From: Nocardioides sp.
Lineage (GTDB): Bacteria; Actinomycetota; Actinomycetes; Propionibacteriales; Nocardioidaceae
DNA: 64,000 nt
Assembly: GCF_030019515.1 (NCBI RefSeq)
Contig: NZ_JASEEQ010000003.1
Location: forward strand, 310,001-374,000
Reading direction: 5' to 3'
Shown one piece after another: positions 34,742 to 42,593 of this stretch. The translations under genes and the position numbers were made by a program. The number at the start of each line of letters is the position of its first letter. Within the stretch, counting starts at the first letter, position 1. Under the pieces are notes generated by a model. It was not told the origin of the DNA. It ran no database searches and worked only from the letters and a program-made list of their open reading frames with translations.

Positions 34742-35869
34742 CTACTTGAAGACCGACTCGCGCTGCATCAGCAGGGAGTACAGCGTCTGCTGGATGGTCT
34801 CGCGGACCTGGTCGGTGACGTTGAAGACCAGCATCGGGTCGTCGGCAGCGCCCCCGTCGAGCTCGTCGGTGCGGATCGGCTCACCGAACTCCAGCAGCCA
34901 CTTCGAGGGCAGCGGCACCAGGCCGAGCGGCCCGAGGGCGGGGAAGAACGGCGTGACCGGGAGGTACGGCAGCCCCAGCACGCGGGCGAGGGAGGGCAGG
35001 TTGCCGACCAGCGGGTAGATCTCCTCGGCTCCGACGACCGACAGCGGGATGATCGGCACACCGGTGCGCAGCGCCGCCGAGACGAAGCCGCCGCGCCCGA
35101 AGCGCTGCAGCTTGTAGCGGTCGCTGTAGGCCTTGCCGATCCCCTTGAAGCCCTCAGGCCAGACCCCGACCAGCTCGCCGCTGTTGAGCATCCGCTCGGC
35201 GTCCTCGCTGCAGGCCAGGGTGGCGCCGCTCTTGCGCGCCAGCGAGCTGACGAACGGCAGCCGGAAGACCAGGTCGGCGCCGAGCGGGCGCAGGAACCGC
35301 CCGGTGTGGTCGTAGATGGACACCAGCGTCATCAGGCCGTCGACCGGGATGGTGCCGGAGTGGTTGGACACCACGAGGGCGCCGCCCTCGGCCGGGATGT
35401 TCTCGACCCCACGGACCTCGATGCGGAACCACTTCTGCGCGATCGGGCGCAGCGTCGCCATCAAGAAGCGCTCGGTGATCTCCTGGTCGAAGCCGTACTC
35501 GTCGACCACGTAGTCACCGGTGACCCGGCGGCGCAGGAACGCGAGGAACCGGGCCAGCTGGGGCTCCCACTGCTCGCCGAAGACCTCGCGAGCGCCGTGC
35601 TGGACGGCCGCGAGCCAGTCGCTCGCCGGGATGCCCGCCATCGGGCTCCGGTCCCGGGTCGTGGTCGCGGGACGCTCCGCGCCGGCCGCGGCCGGCGGGG
35701 TCGTGCCGGCCGCGCCGCCCGACGCGGGACCGGTCCGCCGGGGGGCCGCCTTGGCCGCGGGGGGCCGGCCGCCGGCGGCGAGGCCGCGGGCGGCCGAGGA
35801 CGGGTGCTTGCCGGTGCCGCGCCCGGGCCGACCCCGGGTGCCGATCGGGATGATCTCCGCGTCACCCAC
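34742..35869 (-). CDS. 1-Acyl-sn-glycerol-3-phosphate acyltransferase family protein
   Basis: PlsC-type acyltransferase of 375 residues. The first 75 residues are Pro/Ala/Arg-rich and disordered; the acyltransferase domain follows, with VVSNHSGTIPVDGL (the NHxxxxD catalytic motif), then VGVWPEGFKGIG (acyl-acceptor motif) and VPIIPLSVVGAEEIYPL. Starts with a GTG that overlaps the epimerase gene by eight bases. The same pair, epimerase then acyltransferase, is in mycobacteria (Rv0501-Rv0502 positions), suggesting a lipid or glycolipid role. The acceptor is unknown. Confidence 0.9.
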   Translation of the reverse strand: MGDAEIIPIGTRGRPGRGTGKHPSSAARGLAAGGRPPAAKAAPRRTGPASGGAAGTTPPAAAGAERPATTTRDRSPMAGIPASDWLAAVQHGAREVFGEQWEPQLARFLAFLRRRVTGDYVVDEYGFDQEITERFLMATLRPIAQKWFRIEVRGVENIPAEGGALVVSNHSGTIPVDGLMTLVSIYDHTGRFLRPLGADLVFRLPFVSSLARKSGATLACSEDAERMLNSGELVGVWPEGFKGIGKAYSDRYKLQRFGRGGFVSAALRTGVPIIPLSVVGAEEIYPLVGNLPSLARVLGLPYLPVTPFFPALGPLGLVPLPSKWLLEFGEPIRTDELDGGAADDPMLVFNVTDQVRETIQQTLYSLLMQRESVFK

Positions 35870-36941
35870 GGTCGGCTCCGCGGGTGTACGCCGGCACCGG
35901 GCCGGTGAGCGGTCCGGGGGTGGGCGCGGGCTCGGGCAGGCCCTGCGCCACCCGGGCGAGGAGCCGGTCGGCGTAGCCGCCGGTGGGCGGCAGGGGCGCG
36001 GCGAAGTCCGCGAACGCGGCGGCCGTGGTGCGCGCCGGCTCGAAGCCGAGCTCGGTGCGCATCCGGGTCGTGTCGACGCCCCGGCCGTAGGTGAGCAGGC
36101 CGAGCTGCTCGGGCGAGAAGTCCGCGACCCGCGCGGAGCGCAGCGTGGACCCGACCCGCCCGACCGCGAAGGGCGGCAGCGGGACGCTGGGCCGCTGGAG
36201 TCGGCGTACCGCCTGGGAGAGCATCAAGATCCCGTCGCCGGCGACGTTGAAGGTCCCGGCGACCTCGGCGCCGATGGCGTGCCGCAGCACGTCGAGGAGG
36301 TCCTGCTCGTGGAGGAACTGCAGCCGCGGGTCGTAGCCGAGCACGGTGGGGACCACCGGTAGGCGGAAGTAGGAGGTGAGCGGGCTGGTGACCAGCGGCC
36401 CGATCACGTTGGCCGCTCGGAGGATGGTCACCGAGACGTCGGGGCGGCGGCGGGCGAAGCCGCGCACGTAGCCCTCGACCTCGGCGACGTCCTTGGCGTA
36501 GCCGGAGCGCGGGACCCGCCGCGGCTCCATGTCCTCGGTGAACATCGCCGGGTCGCGGTTGCTCGCGCCGTAGACCGTGGTCGACGACTTCACCACGAGC
36601 GCCCGCAGGCCCGGGGCCTTCTGGCAGGCGGCGAGCAGCTGCATCGTCCCGATGACGTTGAGCTCCTTCATCGTGTTCCGCCCGCCGGTGCTGCCGGGGG
36701 TGGAGATGACGCTCATGTGGACGACGGTGTCGACGTCCTCCTTGACGATGACCTTCGCGATGACCGGGTTGCGGATGTCGGCGCGGACGAAGGAGACCTC
36801 GCCGATGTCACCGCGCGGCGGGACGGCGTCCACGCCGACGACGCGGTCCACCGACGGGTCGGCCGCGACGGCGCGCGCGAACCGGCGGCCGAGGTCGCGT
36901 GAGACCCCGGTGACCAGGACGACCCTGCCGGCGCTGCCCAT
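35862..36941 (-). CDS. NAD-dependent epimerase/dehydratase (extended SDR, GalE2-like)
   Basis: 359 residues. The Rossmann start is VVLVTGVSRDLGRRFARAV, followed by VVGVDAVPPRG and VRADIRNP, and VVHMSV; the active-site strand is VVKSSTTVYGASNRDP. Where the catalytic YxxxK is expected the sequence reads RSGYAKDVAEVEGY, so the Lys is two residues after Tyr and not four; the activity may be altered. The C-terminal 40 residues are Pro/Gly-rich. Located 26 bases after the bS22 gene and coupled to the acyltransferase gene. Substrate unknown. Confidence 0.85.
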   Translation of the reverse strand: MGSAGRVVLVTGVSRDLGRRFARAVAADPSVDRVVGVDAVPPRGDIGEVSFVRADIRNPVIAKVIVKEDVDTVVHMSVISTPGSTGGRNTMKELNVIGTMQLLAACQKAPGLRALVVKSSTTVYGASNRDPAMFTEDMEPRRVPRSGYAKDVAEVEGYVRGFARRRPDVSVTILRAANVIGPLVTSPLTSYFRLPVVPTVLGYDPRLQFLHEQDLLDVLRHAIGAEVAGTFNVAGDGILMLSQAVRRLQRPSVPLPPFAVGRVGSTLRSARVADFSPEQLGLLTYGRGVDTTRMRTELGFEPARTTAAAFADFAAPLPPTGGYADRLLARVAQGLPEPAPTPGPLTGPVPAYTRGADRG

Positions 36942-36967
36942 GCGGCGTGCTGCGATCGGCTCCGGCG

Positions 36968-37069
36968 CTACTTGCCGAGCTTGCGACGCTGGACGCGCGT
37001 CTTCTTCAGCAGCTTGCGGTGCTTCTTCTTGGCCATGCGCTTGCGCCGCTTCTTGATGACAGAACCCAC
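36968..37069 (-). CDS. Small basic ribosomal-type protein (bS22 / AURKAIP1-COX24 domain), 33 residues
   Basis: A 33-residue, extremely basic peptide from GTG 37069: [19 protein letters not shown] followed by [19 protein letters not shown] is 7 bases upstream of the GTG. Length, the start [12 protein letters not shown] and the [10 protein letters not shown] core match the actinobacterial AURKAIP1/COX24-domain peptide, identified as small-subunit ribosomal protein bS22 in mycobacteria. It is between the HTH protein and epimerase genes, the same order as in mycobacteria (Rv0500B position). Confidence 0.9.
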   Translation of the reverse strand: MGSVIKKRRKRMAKKKHRKLLKKTRVQRRKLGK

Positions 37070-37201
37070 GGGATACCTTTCAACAGCCGAATCGTCCCCC
37101 GGGATCTGCCCGGAGGACCGGCCCAGCCTAGCCGCCGCACCTCTCCCGGCAGAATCCGGCGGCGAGACCTCTCCGTGTGAGTTCGGTTTCAGCCGGCGGG
37201 C

Positions 37202-37405
37202 TCAGCCTGCGGTGTAGAAGCTCTTGCGGAGGTACTCGTCGACGTCCTTCTCCTGGACGCGGAAAGATCGGCCGACCCGGACGGCAGGCAGCTCGCCGTT
37301 GTGGACGAGGCGGTAGACGGTCATCTTGGACACGCGCATCATCGCCGCGACCTCGGCGACGGTCAGGAACTTCGAGGAGGAACTGTCCCCGGGGTTGGTA
37401 GCCAT
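37202..37405 (-). CDS. Excisionase-like (MerR-type) HTH DNA-binding protein
   Basis: A 67-residue single-domain protein. The helix-turn-helix is FLTVAEVAAMMRVSKMTVYRLVHNGELPAVRVGRSFRVQEKDVDEYL, the excisionase/MerR winged-helix type. Small proteins of this type next to bS22 are conserved in actinobacteria (Rv0500A in mycobacteria; bdtA/SCO3328 in Streptomyces). It is not a BldC orthologue by sequence. Target genes unknown. The 175-bp gap upstream holds an AT-richer stretch (37475-37495, CTCTATTCTCACC on the minus strand) that may be its promoter. Confidence 0.85.
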   Translation of the reverse strand: MATNPGDSSSSKFLTVAEVAAMMRVSKMTVYRLVHNGELPAVRVGRSFRVQEKDVDEYLRKSFYTAG

Positions 37406-37580
37406 CGTGCACCGATACTTTCTGTCTGACGCGCCACCGACTTCCCCGCCGGTGAGTGCACGCGTCGCGCAGGGTGAGAATAGAGCCTGATGTGACTCGT
37501 GGGGAAGGGGTTCATCAAAGTCGCACGAGTGGTATCGGCGTGTCGACTTGCGCCGCCAGCAGCGGTCCGACCCCGCCGGG

Positions 37581-38765
37581 TCACGGGAACGGGTCGAGGC
37601 CGTGCAGCGGGAAGATCTCCATCCGGGTGCTGTGGATCGCCCGGTCCAGCCAGGTCTCGGGGTCGTAGCCGTCGCCCCAGTCGCGGTACGCCGGGGTCCG
37701 CCCGTCGGTCATCCGGTACGGCGCGCCGCGGTCGAGCGTGGCCTGCACGTAGCTCCGCCAGCCCTCGGGGGTCTCGGTCGCCGGGTCGAGCGGCCGGCCG
37801 CCCACGATCGCGAGCAGGTGGGTCCAGGCGCGGGGGACGACCTCGACGATGGCGTACCCGCCACCGCCGGTGGCGACCCAGCGGCCGCCGCTGACCTCGT
37901 GGGCCAGGTCGTGGAGGGCCAGGTACGCGGCCCGCTGGCCGTCCACGGAGAGCATCAGGTGGGCCAACGGATCCTCGATGTGGGAGTCGCAGCCGTGCTG
38001 GGTGACCAGCACGTCGGGCGCGAACTCGCGCACCAGCGGGGGGACGACCGCGTGGAAGGCGCGCAGCCAGCCGCCGTCCCCGGTGCCGGGGGGCAGGGCC
38101 ACGTTGACCGCCGTGCCCCGCGCGTCGGGTCCGCCGGTGTCGGTGGGGAAGCCGGTGCCCGGGAACAGCATCTGGCCCGTCTCGTGCAGCGAGATGCTCA
38201 GCACCCGCGGGTCGTTCCAGAAGACCTTCTCCACGCCGTCGCCGTGGTGGACGTCGACGTCGACGTAGGCGACCCGCCGCGCGCCGCTGTCCAGGAGGTG
38301 CTGGATGCCGACCGCGACGTCGTTGTAGATGCAGAAGCCGCTGGCCCGGTCGGGCATCGCGTGGTGGAGGCCGCCGCTGATGTTCACCGCATGCAGGGAC
38401 TCCCCCGACCACACCTGGCGGCAGGCCTCCACGGTCGCGCCGACGATGTGCGCGGCCGCGTGGTGCATGTCGGGGAAGGTCGGGTTGTCGTCGGTGCCCA
38501 GCCCGTGCGCCTCGTCGAGGATGCCGGGCGTGGCGCCCGCACGGCGTACGGCCTCGATGAGCGAACGGCGGTGCACGGTCGCGATCAGGTCGTCGTCGGC
38601 CATCGGGGCGTCGACCCGTCGCAGCGAGTCCAGGACGCCGAGCTCCTCGGCCAGGCGGATGGTCAGGTCGACCCGCAGCGGCGACATCGGGTGGGTCGGG
38701 CCGAAGTCGTACGCGGTCAGGCTGGGGTCGAACACGACGGTCGCCGGTCCCTGGCAGGCGGGCAT
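37581..38765 (-). CDS. acuC: Histone deacetylase family protein, AcuC type
   Basis: Zinc-dependent lysine deacetylase that probably activates acetyl-CoA synthetase by removing acetyl groups. ATG 38765 (MPACQGPATVVFDPSLTAYDFG) gives 394 residues; a longer in-frame reading runs antisense to trpS and is not coding. Motifs are HPMSPLRVDLT, the catalytic pair SGGLHHAMPDRASGFCIYND, the metal ligands in VDVDVHHGDGVEKVFW, the Asp in VTQHGCDSHIEDPL, and GGGGYAIVEVVPRAW. Divergent from the trp leader with 29 bp between starts. Confidence 0.92.
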   Translation of the reverse strand: MPACQGPATVVFDPSLTAYDFGPTHPMSPLRVDLTIRLAEELGVLDSLRRVDAPMADDDLIATVHRRSLIEAVRRAGATPGILDEAHGLGTDDNPTFPDMHHAAAHIVGATVEACRQVWSGESLHAVNISGGLHHAMPDRASGFCIYNDVAVGIQHLLDSGARRVAYVDVDVHHGDGVEKVFWNDPRVLSISLHETGQMLFPGTGFPTDTGGPDARGTAVNVALPPGTGDGGWLRAFHAVVPPLVREFAPDVLVTQHGCDSHIEDPLAHLMLSVDGQRAAYLALHDLAHEVSGGRWVATGGGGYAIVEVVPRAWTHLLAIVGGRPLDPATETPEGWRSYVQATLDRGAPYRMTDGRTPAYRDWGDGYDPETWLDRAIHSTRMEIFPLHGLDPFP

Positions 38766-38782
38766 GCGACGGACGCTACCGG

Positions 38783-38788
38783 TAGTCT
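38783..38788 (+). promoter_or_regulatory. -10 element for leaderless transcription of the Trp leader
   Basis: TAGTCT ends seven bases before the GTG of the leader peptide, the spacing expected when transcription starts at the first base of the start codon. No clear -35 is present. It supports a leaderless mRNA for the attenuator. Confidence 0.45.
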
Positions 38789-38794
38789 GGCCGC

Positions 38795-38845
38795 GTGCTG
38801 ACCTCGTGTTCCACGTTCTGTCCCATGCAGTGGTGGCCCGCCTGA
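38795..38845 (+). CDS. Trp-codon leader peptide of the trpS attenuator
   Basis: A 16-codon ORF, VLTSCSTFCPMQWWPA, with two adjacent Trp codons (38831-38836) four codons from the stop. Just after the Trp codons CCGCC-TGAC-GGCGG (38838-38851) forms a hairpin that contains the stop codon; GGCGG can pair instead with the left arm of the terminator at 38883. This is the architecture of ribosome-mediated Trp attenuation: stalling at Trp codons frees GGCGG to form the antiterminator. A similar leader controls the auxiliary trpRS1 gene of Streptomyces coelicolor. Confidence 0.82.
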   Translation: MLTSCSTFCPMQWWPA

Positions 38846-38882
38846 CGGCGGACCGCGCACGAAGCACACCCACTTCACCCCT

Positions 38883-38907
38883 CGGCCGCCCACGGGCGGC
38901 CGTTTCT
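38883..38907 (+). terminator. Intrinsic terminator of the trpS attenuator
   Basis: CGGCCGCCC (38883-38891) pairs with GGGCGGCCG (38894-38902), nine base pairs in DNA (eight with a 4-base loop), followed by TTTCT. It lies 37 bases after the leader stop codon and 65 bases before trpS. The left arm includes CCGCC, the complement of GGCGG in the upstream leader hairpin, allowing the mutually exclusive antiterminator. Confidence 0.85.
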
Positions 38908-38972
38908 CGTCGGTCGAGCACCTCGATCGCGCAGGTCGATCCGCCCGGGGCCCGGACTCCCCAGGAGGACCC

Positions 38973-39935
38973 ATGCACCGCCACCTCTCCCTGCTCACCC
39001 CCAGCGGCCACCTGACGCTCGGCAACCTGCTCGGCGCACTGCGCCCGATGGCCGCCGCACAGTGCGACGCCCCAGGATCGGCAGACTGCTTCTACGGCAT
39101 CGCCGACCTGCACGCGATGACCACCCCGCACGACCCCGCCCGGCTGCGGGCGCTGACCCGCGAGACGGCCACCCTGCTGCTCGCGGCAGGTCTGGAGGGG
39201 GCGACGCTGTTCGTGCAGAGCCGGGTGCCGGCCCACGCCCAGCTCGCCTATCTGCTCGAGTGCACGGCGTCCACCGGCGAGCTGAGCCGGATGATCCAGT
39301 TCAAGGAGAAGGGGCGGTCGTCGACCCGGGTCTCGTTGTTCACCTACCCGGCGCTGATGGCCGCCGACATCCTGCTCTACCGCCCGAGCCAGGTGCCGGT
39401 CGGCGCCGACCAGCGCCAGCACGTCGAGCTGACCCGCGACCTGGCGGCCCGGTTCAACAGCACCTACGGTCCGGTGTTCACGATCCCGGAGATCACCGTG
39501 CCCACGGCGGGCGCCCGGGTGATGCGTCTCGACGAGCCGAGCGTGAAGATGGGCAAGTCCGCGGGCGACGTGCCGGGCGTGGTCCGGCTGCTCGACCCGC
39601 CGGACGTCGTCCGCCGCAAGGTGGCCCGCGCCGTCACCGACTCCGACACCGGCCCGGACGCGGTGCGCGCCGATCCCGCCAAGCCCGGGGTGACCAACCT
39701 GCTGGACATCCTCACCGCGTGCGGCGGCTCCCCGGATGGCGTCACGACGTACGGCGCGCTCAAGAAGGCGGTGACCGACGCGGTCGTGGCCGAGCTCGAG
39801 CCGCTCCAGAGGCGGTACGCCGACCTCGCCGCCGACCCCGCCCACGTCACCGGCGTCTACGACGCGGGGGCCGCCCGCTGCCGGAAGGTGACCGCGCCCG
39901 TGCTCGCGGCCGCGCAGGCGGCGATGGGGCTGTGA
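38973..39935 (+). CDS. trpS: Tryptophanyl-tRNA synthetase
   Basis: Charges tRNA-Trp. 320 residues from ATG 38973, with AGGAGG five bases upstream. Class I features: a HIGH-like TPSGHLTLGNLLGALRP at the N-terminus and KMGKSAGDVPG in place of KMSKS near residue 195; substrate-site segments YGIADLHAMT and QVPVGADQRQHVELTRDLA. Its leader peptide and location (next to proC and the bldN region) match the inducible, indolmycin-resistant TrpRS1 of Streptomyces, so a second housekeeping trpS probably exists elsewhere; that is inference. Convergent with proC. Confidence 0.92.
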   Translation: MHRHLSLLTPSGHLTLGNLLGALRPMAAAQCDAPGSADCFYGIADLHAMTTPHDPARLRALTRETATLLLAAGLEGATLFVQSRVPAHAQLAYLLECTASTGELSRMIQFKEKGRSSTRVSLFTYPALMAADILLYRPSQVPVGADQRQHVELTRDLAARFNSTYGPVFTIPEITVPTAGARVMRLDEPSVKMGKSAGDVPGVVRLLDPPDVVRRKVARAVTDSDTGPDAVRADPAKPGVTNLLDILTACGGSPDGVTTYGALKKAVTDAVVAELEPLQRRYADLAADPAHVTGVYDAGAARCRKVTAPVLAAAQAAMGL

Positions 39936-39972
39936 GGCGGGTTCCGGTGGACAAGCAGGTGCGGGCGGCGGG

Positions 39973-40776
39973 TCAGCTGCCCTCGGCGAGGGCCCGCGAC
40001 CGGTTGCGGGCGGCCTCCATGGCGGCCAGGAACGCCGCTCGCACCTTGTGGATCTCCAGCTCCCGCAGCGCCGCCGCGGTGGTGCCGGCCGGGGAGGTGA
40101 CCTGCTCGCGCAGCACCGCCGGATGGGTGCCCGTCTCGCGCAGCATCTTCGCCGAGCCCACGACGGTCTGTACGACCAGGTCGGTGGCGGTCGCGCGCGG
40201 CAGGCCGAGGTGGACGCCGGCCTCGATCATCGACTCGACCACGAAGAAGATGTAAGCGGGCCCGGAGCCGGAGATCGCGGTGACCGCATCCTGCTGGCGC
40301 TCGGGGATCCGGAGCACCCGGCCGACCGAGGCCATCAGCGACTCGGCCTCCGCGAGGTGCTCCTCGCTGCAGTGCGAGCCGGGCGAGACCGCGGCCATCC
40401 CCTCGTCGACCAGCGCGGGCGTGTTCGGCATCACCCGGACCACGGCGACGCCCTCGGGGACGCGGGCCTCGATGAACGCGGTGGTGATGCCGGCGGCGAG
40501 GGAGACGACGAGCTGGCCGGGACGCAGCTCGCCGGCGATCTCGTCGAGCAGGTCGGCCATGTCCTGGGGCTTGACGACCAGGGCGAGCGTGTCGGCCTTG
40601 CGGGCCGCCTCGGCGTTGCCGACCACGGCGACGCCGTACCGCTCCTCGAGCTCCTGGGCCCGCTCGGGGCGCTTCTCGCCGACCAGCAGGTGGTCGACGC
40701 GGCGGCCGGCGCGCACCAGGCCGGAGAGCAGCGTCTCGCCCATCACGCCGGCGCCGAGGATGGCGGTCTGGGACAT
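39973..40776 (-). CDS. proC: Pyrroline-5-carboxylate reductase
   Basis: Last step of proline synthesis, NADPH-dependent. ATG 40776 (MSQTAILGAGVMGETLLSGLVRAG) gives 267 residues. The Rossmann motif GAGVMGETLL is at residues 8-17; VRVMPNTPALVDEGMAAV and the proC signature region SGSGPAYIFFVVESMIEAGVHLGL...SPAGTTAAALRELE are complete. Starts 8 bases after the proline dehydrogenase stop, so the two opposing enzymes of the proline cycle are cotranscribed. Confidence 0.96.
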   Translation of the reverse strand: MSQTAILGAGVMGETLLSGLVRAGRRVDHLLVGEKRPERAQELEERYGVAVVGNAEAARKADTLALVVKPQDMADLLDEIAGELRPGQLVVSLAAGITTAFIEARVPEGVAVVRVMPNTPALVDEGMAAVSPGSHCSEEHLAEAESLMASVGRVLRIPERQQDAVTAISGSGPAYIFFVVESMIEAGVHLGLPRATATDLVVQTVVGSAKMLRETGTHPAVLREQVTSPAGTTAAALRELEIHKVRAAFLAAMEAARNRSRALAEGS

Positions 40777-40784
40777 GACGCTCC

Positions 40785-41735
40785 CTACTTCTTCGAGACC
40801 AGGGACTTCACGAAGAATGACAGGTTCTGCGGACGCTCCGCGAGCCTTCTCATCAGGTAGCCGTACCACTCGGTCCCGTAGGGCACGTAGACGCGCACGG
40901 TCTCGCCGCTGGCGACCAGGCGGCGCTGCTCCTCGGGGCGGATGCCGTAGAGCATCTGGTACTCGTAGGTGCCGGCCGCGCGGCCGTAGCGGCTGGCCAG
41001 TGACGAGGCGATCTCGATCATCTGCGGGTCGTGGGTGGCGATCATCGGATAGCCCTCGCCGGCGAGCAGCACCTTGAGGCAGCGCACGTACGACTTCGAG
41101 ATCTCCAGGCGGTCCTGGAACGCGACGGACTCGGGCTCGAGGTAGGCGCCCTTGCACAGCCGGACCCGGGAGCCCTCGTAGGCGAGCGCTCGGCAGTCGG
41201 ACTCGGTGCGGTGCAGCGCGGCCTGGAGCACGGCGCCGGTCTCGGGGAAGTCCTTGCGCAGCTCGCGCAGGATCGACAGCGTCGAGTCCGTGGTGGTGTG
41301 GTCCTCCATGTCGAGGGTGACCGCGGTGCCGGCGTTGCGGGCGGCCCGGCAGATCGTGCGGGCGTTCTCGAGGGCGATCTTCTGCCCGCCCCCGAACCCC
41401 ACGGCGTCGGGGAGGAACTGGCCCACGGCGCTCAGCTTCACCGAGACCTCGGCGTTGCGGGTCAGGCCGCGGGCGGCGAGCTCCTGGAGGACGTCGAGGT
41501 ACGCCGCGACCGTCGCGTCGGCCTGCTCCGCGTCGGTGGTGTCCTCGCCCAGGTAGTCGAGCGTGATCCGCAGGCCGCCGTCGGCCAGCTCGGCCGTGGC
41601 GCCGACCGCGGACTCGGTCGTCTCGCCGGGGACGTAGCTGCGGACGATGCCGGCCGAGACCGGCATGCCGCTGACGACCCGCTTCACCAGCGAGCTGCGG
41701 GCGAGGAGAAGGAGCGGCTGGCGGAGGAGCGACAT
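40785..41735 (-). CDS. Proline dehydrogenase
   Basis: FAD enzyme oxidising proline to pyrroline-5-carboxylate and passing electrons to quinone. ATG 41735 (MSLLRQPLLLLARSSLVKRVVSG) gives 316 residues, the monofunctional size. The barrel shows AEVSVKLSAVGQFLPD, VTLDMEDHTTTDSTL, VRLCKGAYLEP, MIATHDPQMIEIAS and YEYQMLYGI, with VRVYVPYGTEWYGYLMRRLAERPQN at the end, the family's substrate motif. No P5C dehydrogenase gene adjoins. Confidence 0.95.
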   Translation of the reverse strand: MSLLRQPLLLLARSSLVKRVVSGMPVSAGIVRSYVPGETTESAVGATAELADGGLRITLDYLGEDTTDAEQADATVAAYLDVLQELAARGLTRNAEVSVKLSAVGQFLPDAVGFGGGQKIALENARTICRAARNAGTAVTLDMEDHTTTDSTLSILRELRKDFPETGAVLQAALHRTESDCRALAYEGSRVRLCKGAYLEPESVAFQDRLEISKSYVRCLKVLLAGEGYPMIATHDPQMIEIASSLASRYGRAAGTYEYQMLYGIRPEEQRRLVASGETVRVYVPYGTEWYGYLMRRLAERPQNLSFFVKSLVSKK

Positions 41736-41784
41736 GGCCTCAAGGCTACGACGCGGCCGCCCGGGGCCGTCCCAGGGCCCGCCC

Positions 41785-42522
41785 TCAGGGAGTACGGCGC
41801 CGGAGCGTGGCCGCACCGAACGCGAGCCCGGCGACCGCGAAGGCACCGACCACGGCGATGTCGCGCCAGACCTGGCCCGTGGAGGTGCTCGTGGTCAGGT
41901 GCTGCATCGCGTCGACGGCGTACGACAGCGGCAGCACGTCGCTGAGCCCGTTCAAGGCGTCCGGCAGCCGGTCGCGCGGCACCAGGAGCCCGCACAGCAG
42001 CAGCTGCGGGATCACGATGGCGGGCATGAACTGGACGGCTTGGAACTCCGTCTGGGCGAACGCGGAGACGAACAGGCCGAGCGCGCTGCCGAGGATCGCG
42101 TCCACGACGGCGACGACCGTCAGCAGCCACACCGGGCCGGCCAGCTCGAGGTCGAGCAGCCCGATGCTCACCGCCACCGCCAGGACCGACTGCACGGCGG
42201 CGACCAGACCGAAGGCGATCGCGTAGCCGACCAGGAAGTCGAGCTTGCCCATCGGCATCGCGAGGAGCCGCTCGAGGGTGCCGCTCGACCGCTCCCGCAG
42301 CGTGGTGACGCTGGTGACCAGGAACATCACGATCACGGGGAACATCGCGAGCAGAGCCGGCCCGATGCGGTCGAAGAGCAGCGGGTTCGCGTCGTCGTAC
42401 ATCCACCACATCAAGGAGATGAGCACGCAGGGCAGCACCAGCAGCATCGCCAGGGTGCGGTGGTCACGGCGCAGCTGGACCAGGACCCGGCCGGCGACCG
42501 CGAGGGTGATCCGGGCGTTCAC
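41785..42522 (-). CDS. ABC-2 type transporter permease
   Basis: 245 residues, six membrane helices, from GTG 42522. The N-terminus (MNARITLAVAGRVLVQLRRDHRTLAMLLVLP) and the middle ABC-2 segment TLRERSSGTLERLLAMPMGKLDFLVGY, with LDVLPLSYAVDAMQHL near the end, match ABC-2 export permeases often linked to drug efflux. Its start overlaps the stop of a 24-residue ORF, itself coupled to the ATPase gene. Controlled most likely by the upstream TetR regulator. Confidence 0.88.
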   Translation of the reverse strand: MNARITLAVAGRVLVQLRRDHRTLAMLLVLPCVLISLMWWMYDDANPLLFDRIGPALLAMFPVIVMFLVTSVTTLRERSSGTLERLLAMPMGKLDFLVGYAIAFGLVAAVQSVLAVAVSIGLLDLELAGPVWLLTVVAVVDAILGSALGLFVSAFAQTEFQAVQFMPAIVIPQLLLCGLLVPRDRLPDALNGLSDVLPLSYAVDAMQHLTTSTSTGQVWRDIAVVGAFAVAGLAFGAATLRRRTP

Positions 42523-42593
42523 TCGGGGCCCCCGCCGAGTCGTGACGGGAGGAGCGCAGCGGGGCAGGACGCGACCTCGTGGGGTGAGCTCAT
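42519..42593 (-). CDS. 24-residue coupled ORF between ABC ATPase and permease (repeat-derived)
   Basis: ATG 42593 overlaps the ATPase stop (ATGA) with AGGAGG 8 bases upstream; the stop overlaps the permease GTG (GTGA). The peptide MSSPHEVASCPAALLPSRLG... has no family. Its DNA resembles the family C repeat at 15815-15877: GCCGAGTCG, then GGAGGAGCGnAGCGGGGnAGGACG. The simplest reading is a repeat that landed between two coupled genes and kept an open frame so that coupling survived. Confidence 0.5.
   Translation of the reverse strand: MSSPHEVASCPAALLPSRLGGGPE

Noticed and set aside
39936..39972. Terminator between trpS and proC
   Set aside because: No stem of more than five pairs was found in these 37 bases, unlike the other convergent gaps.
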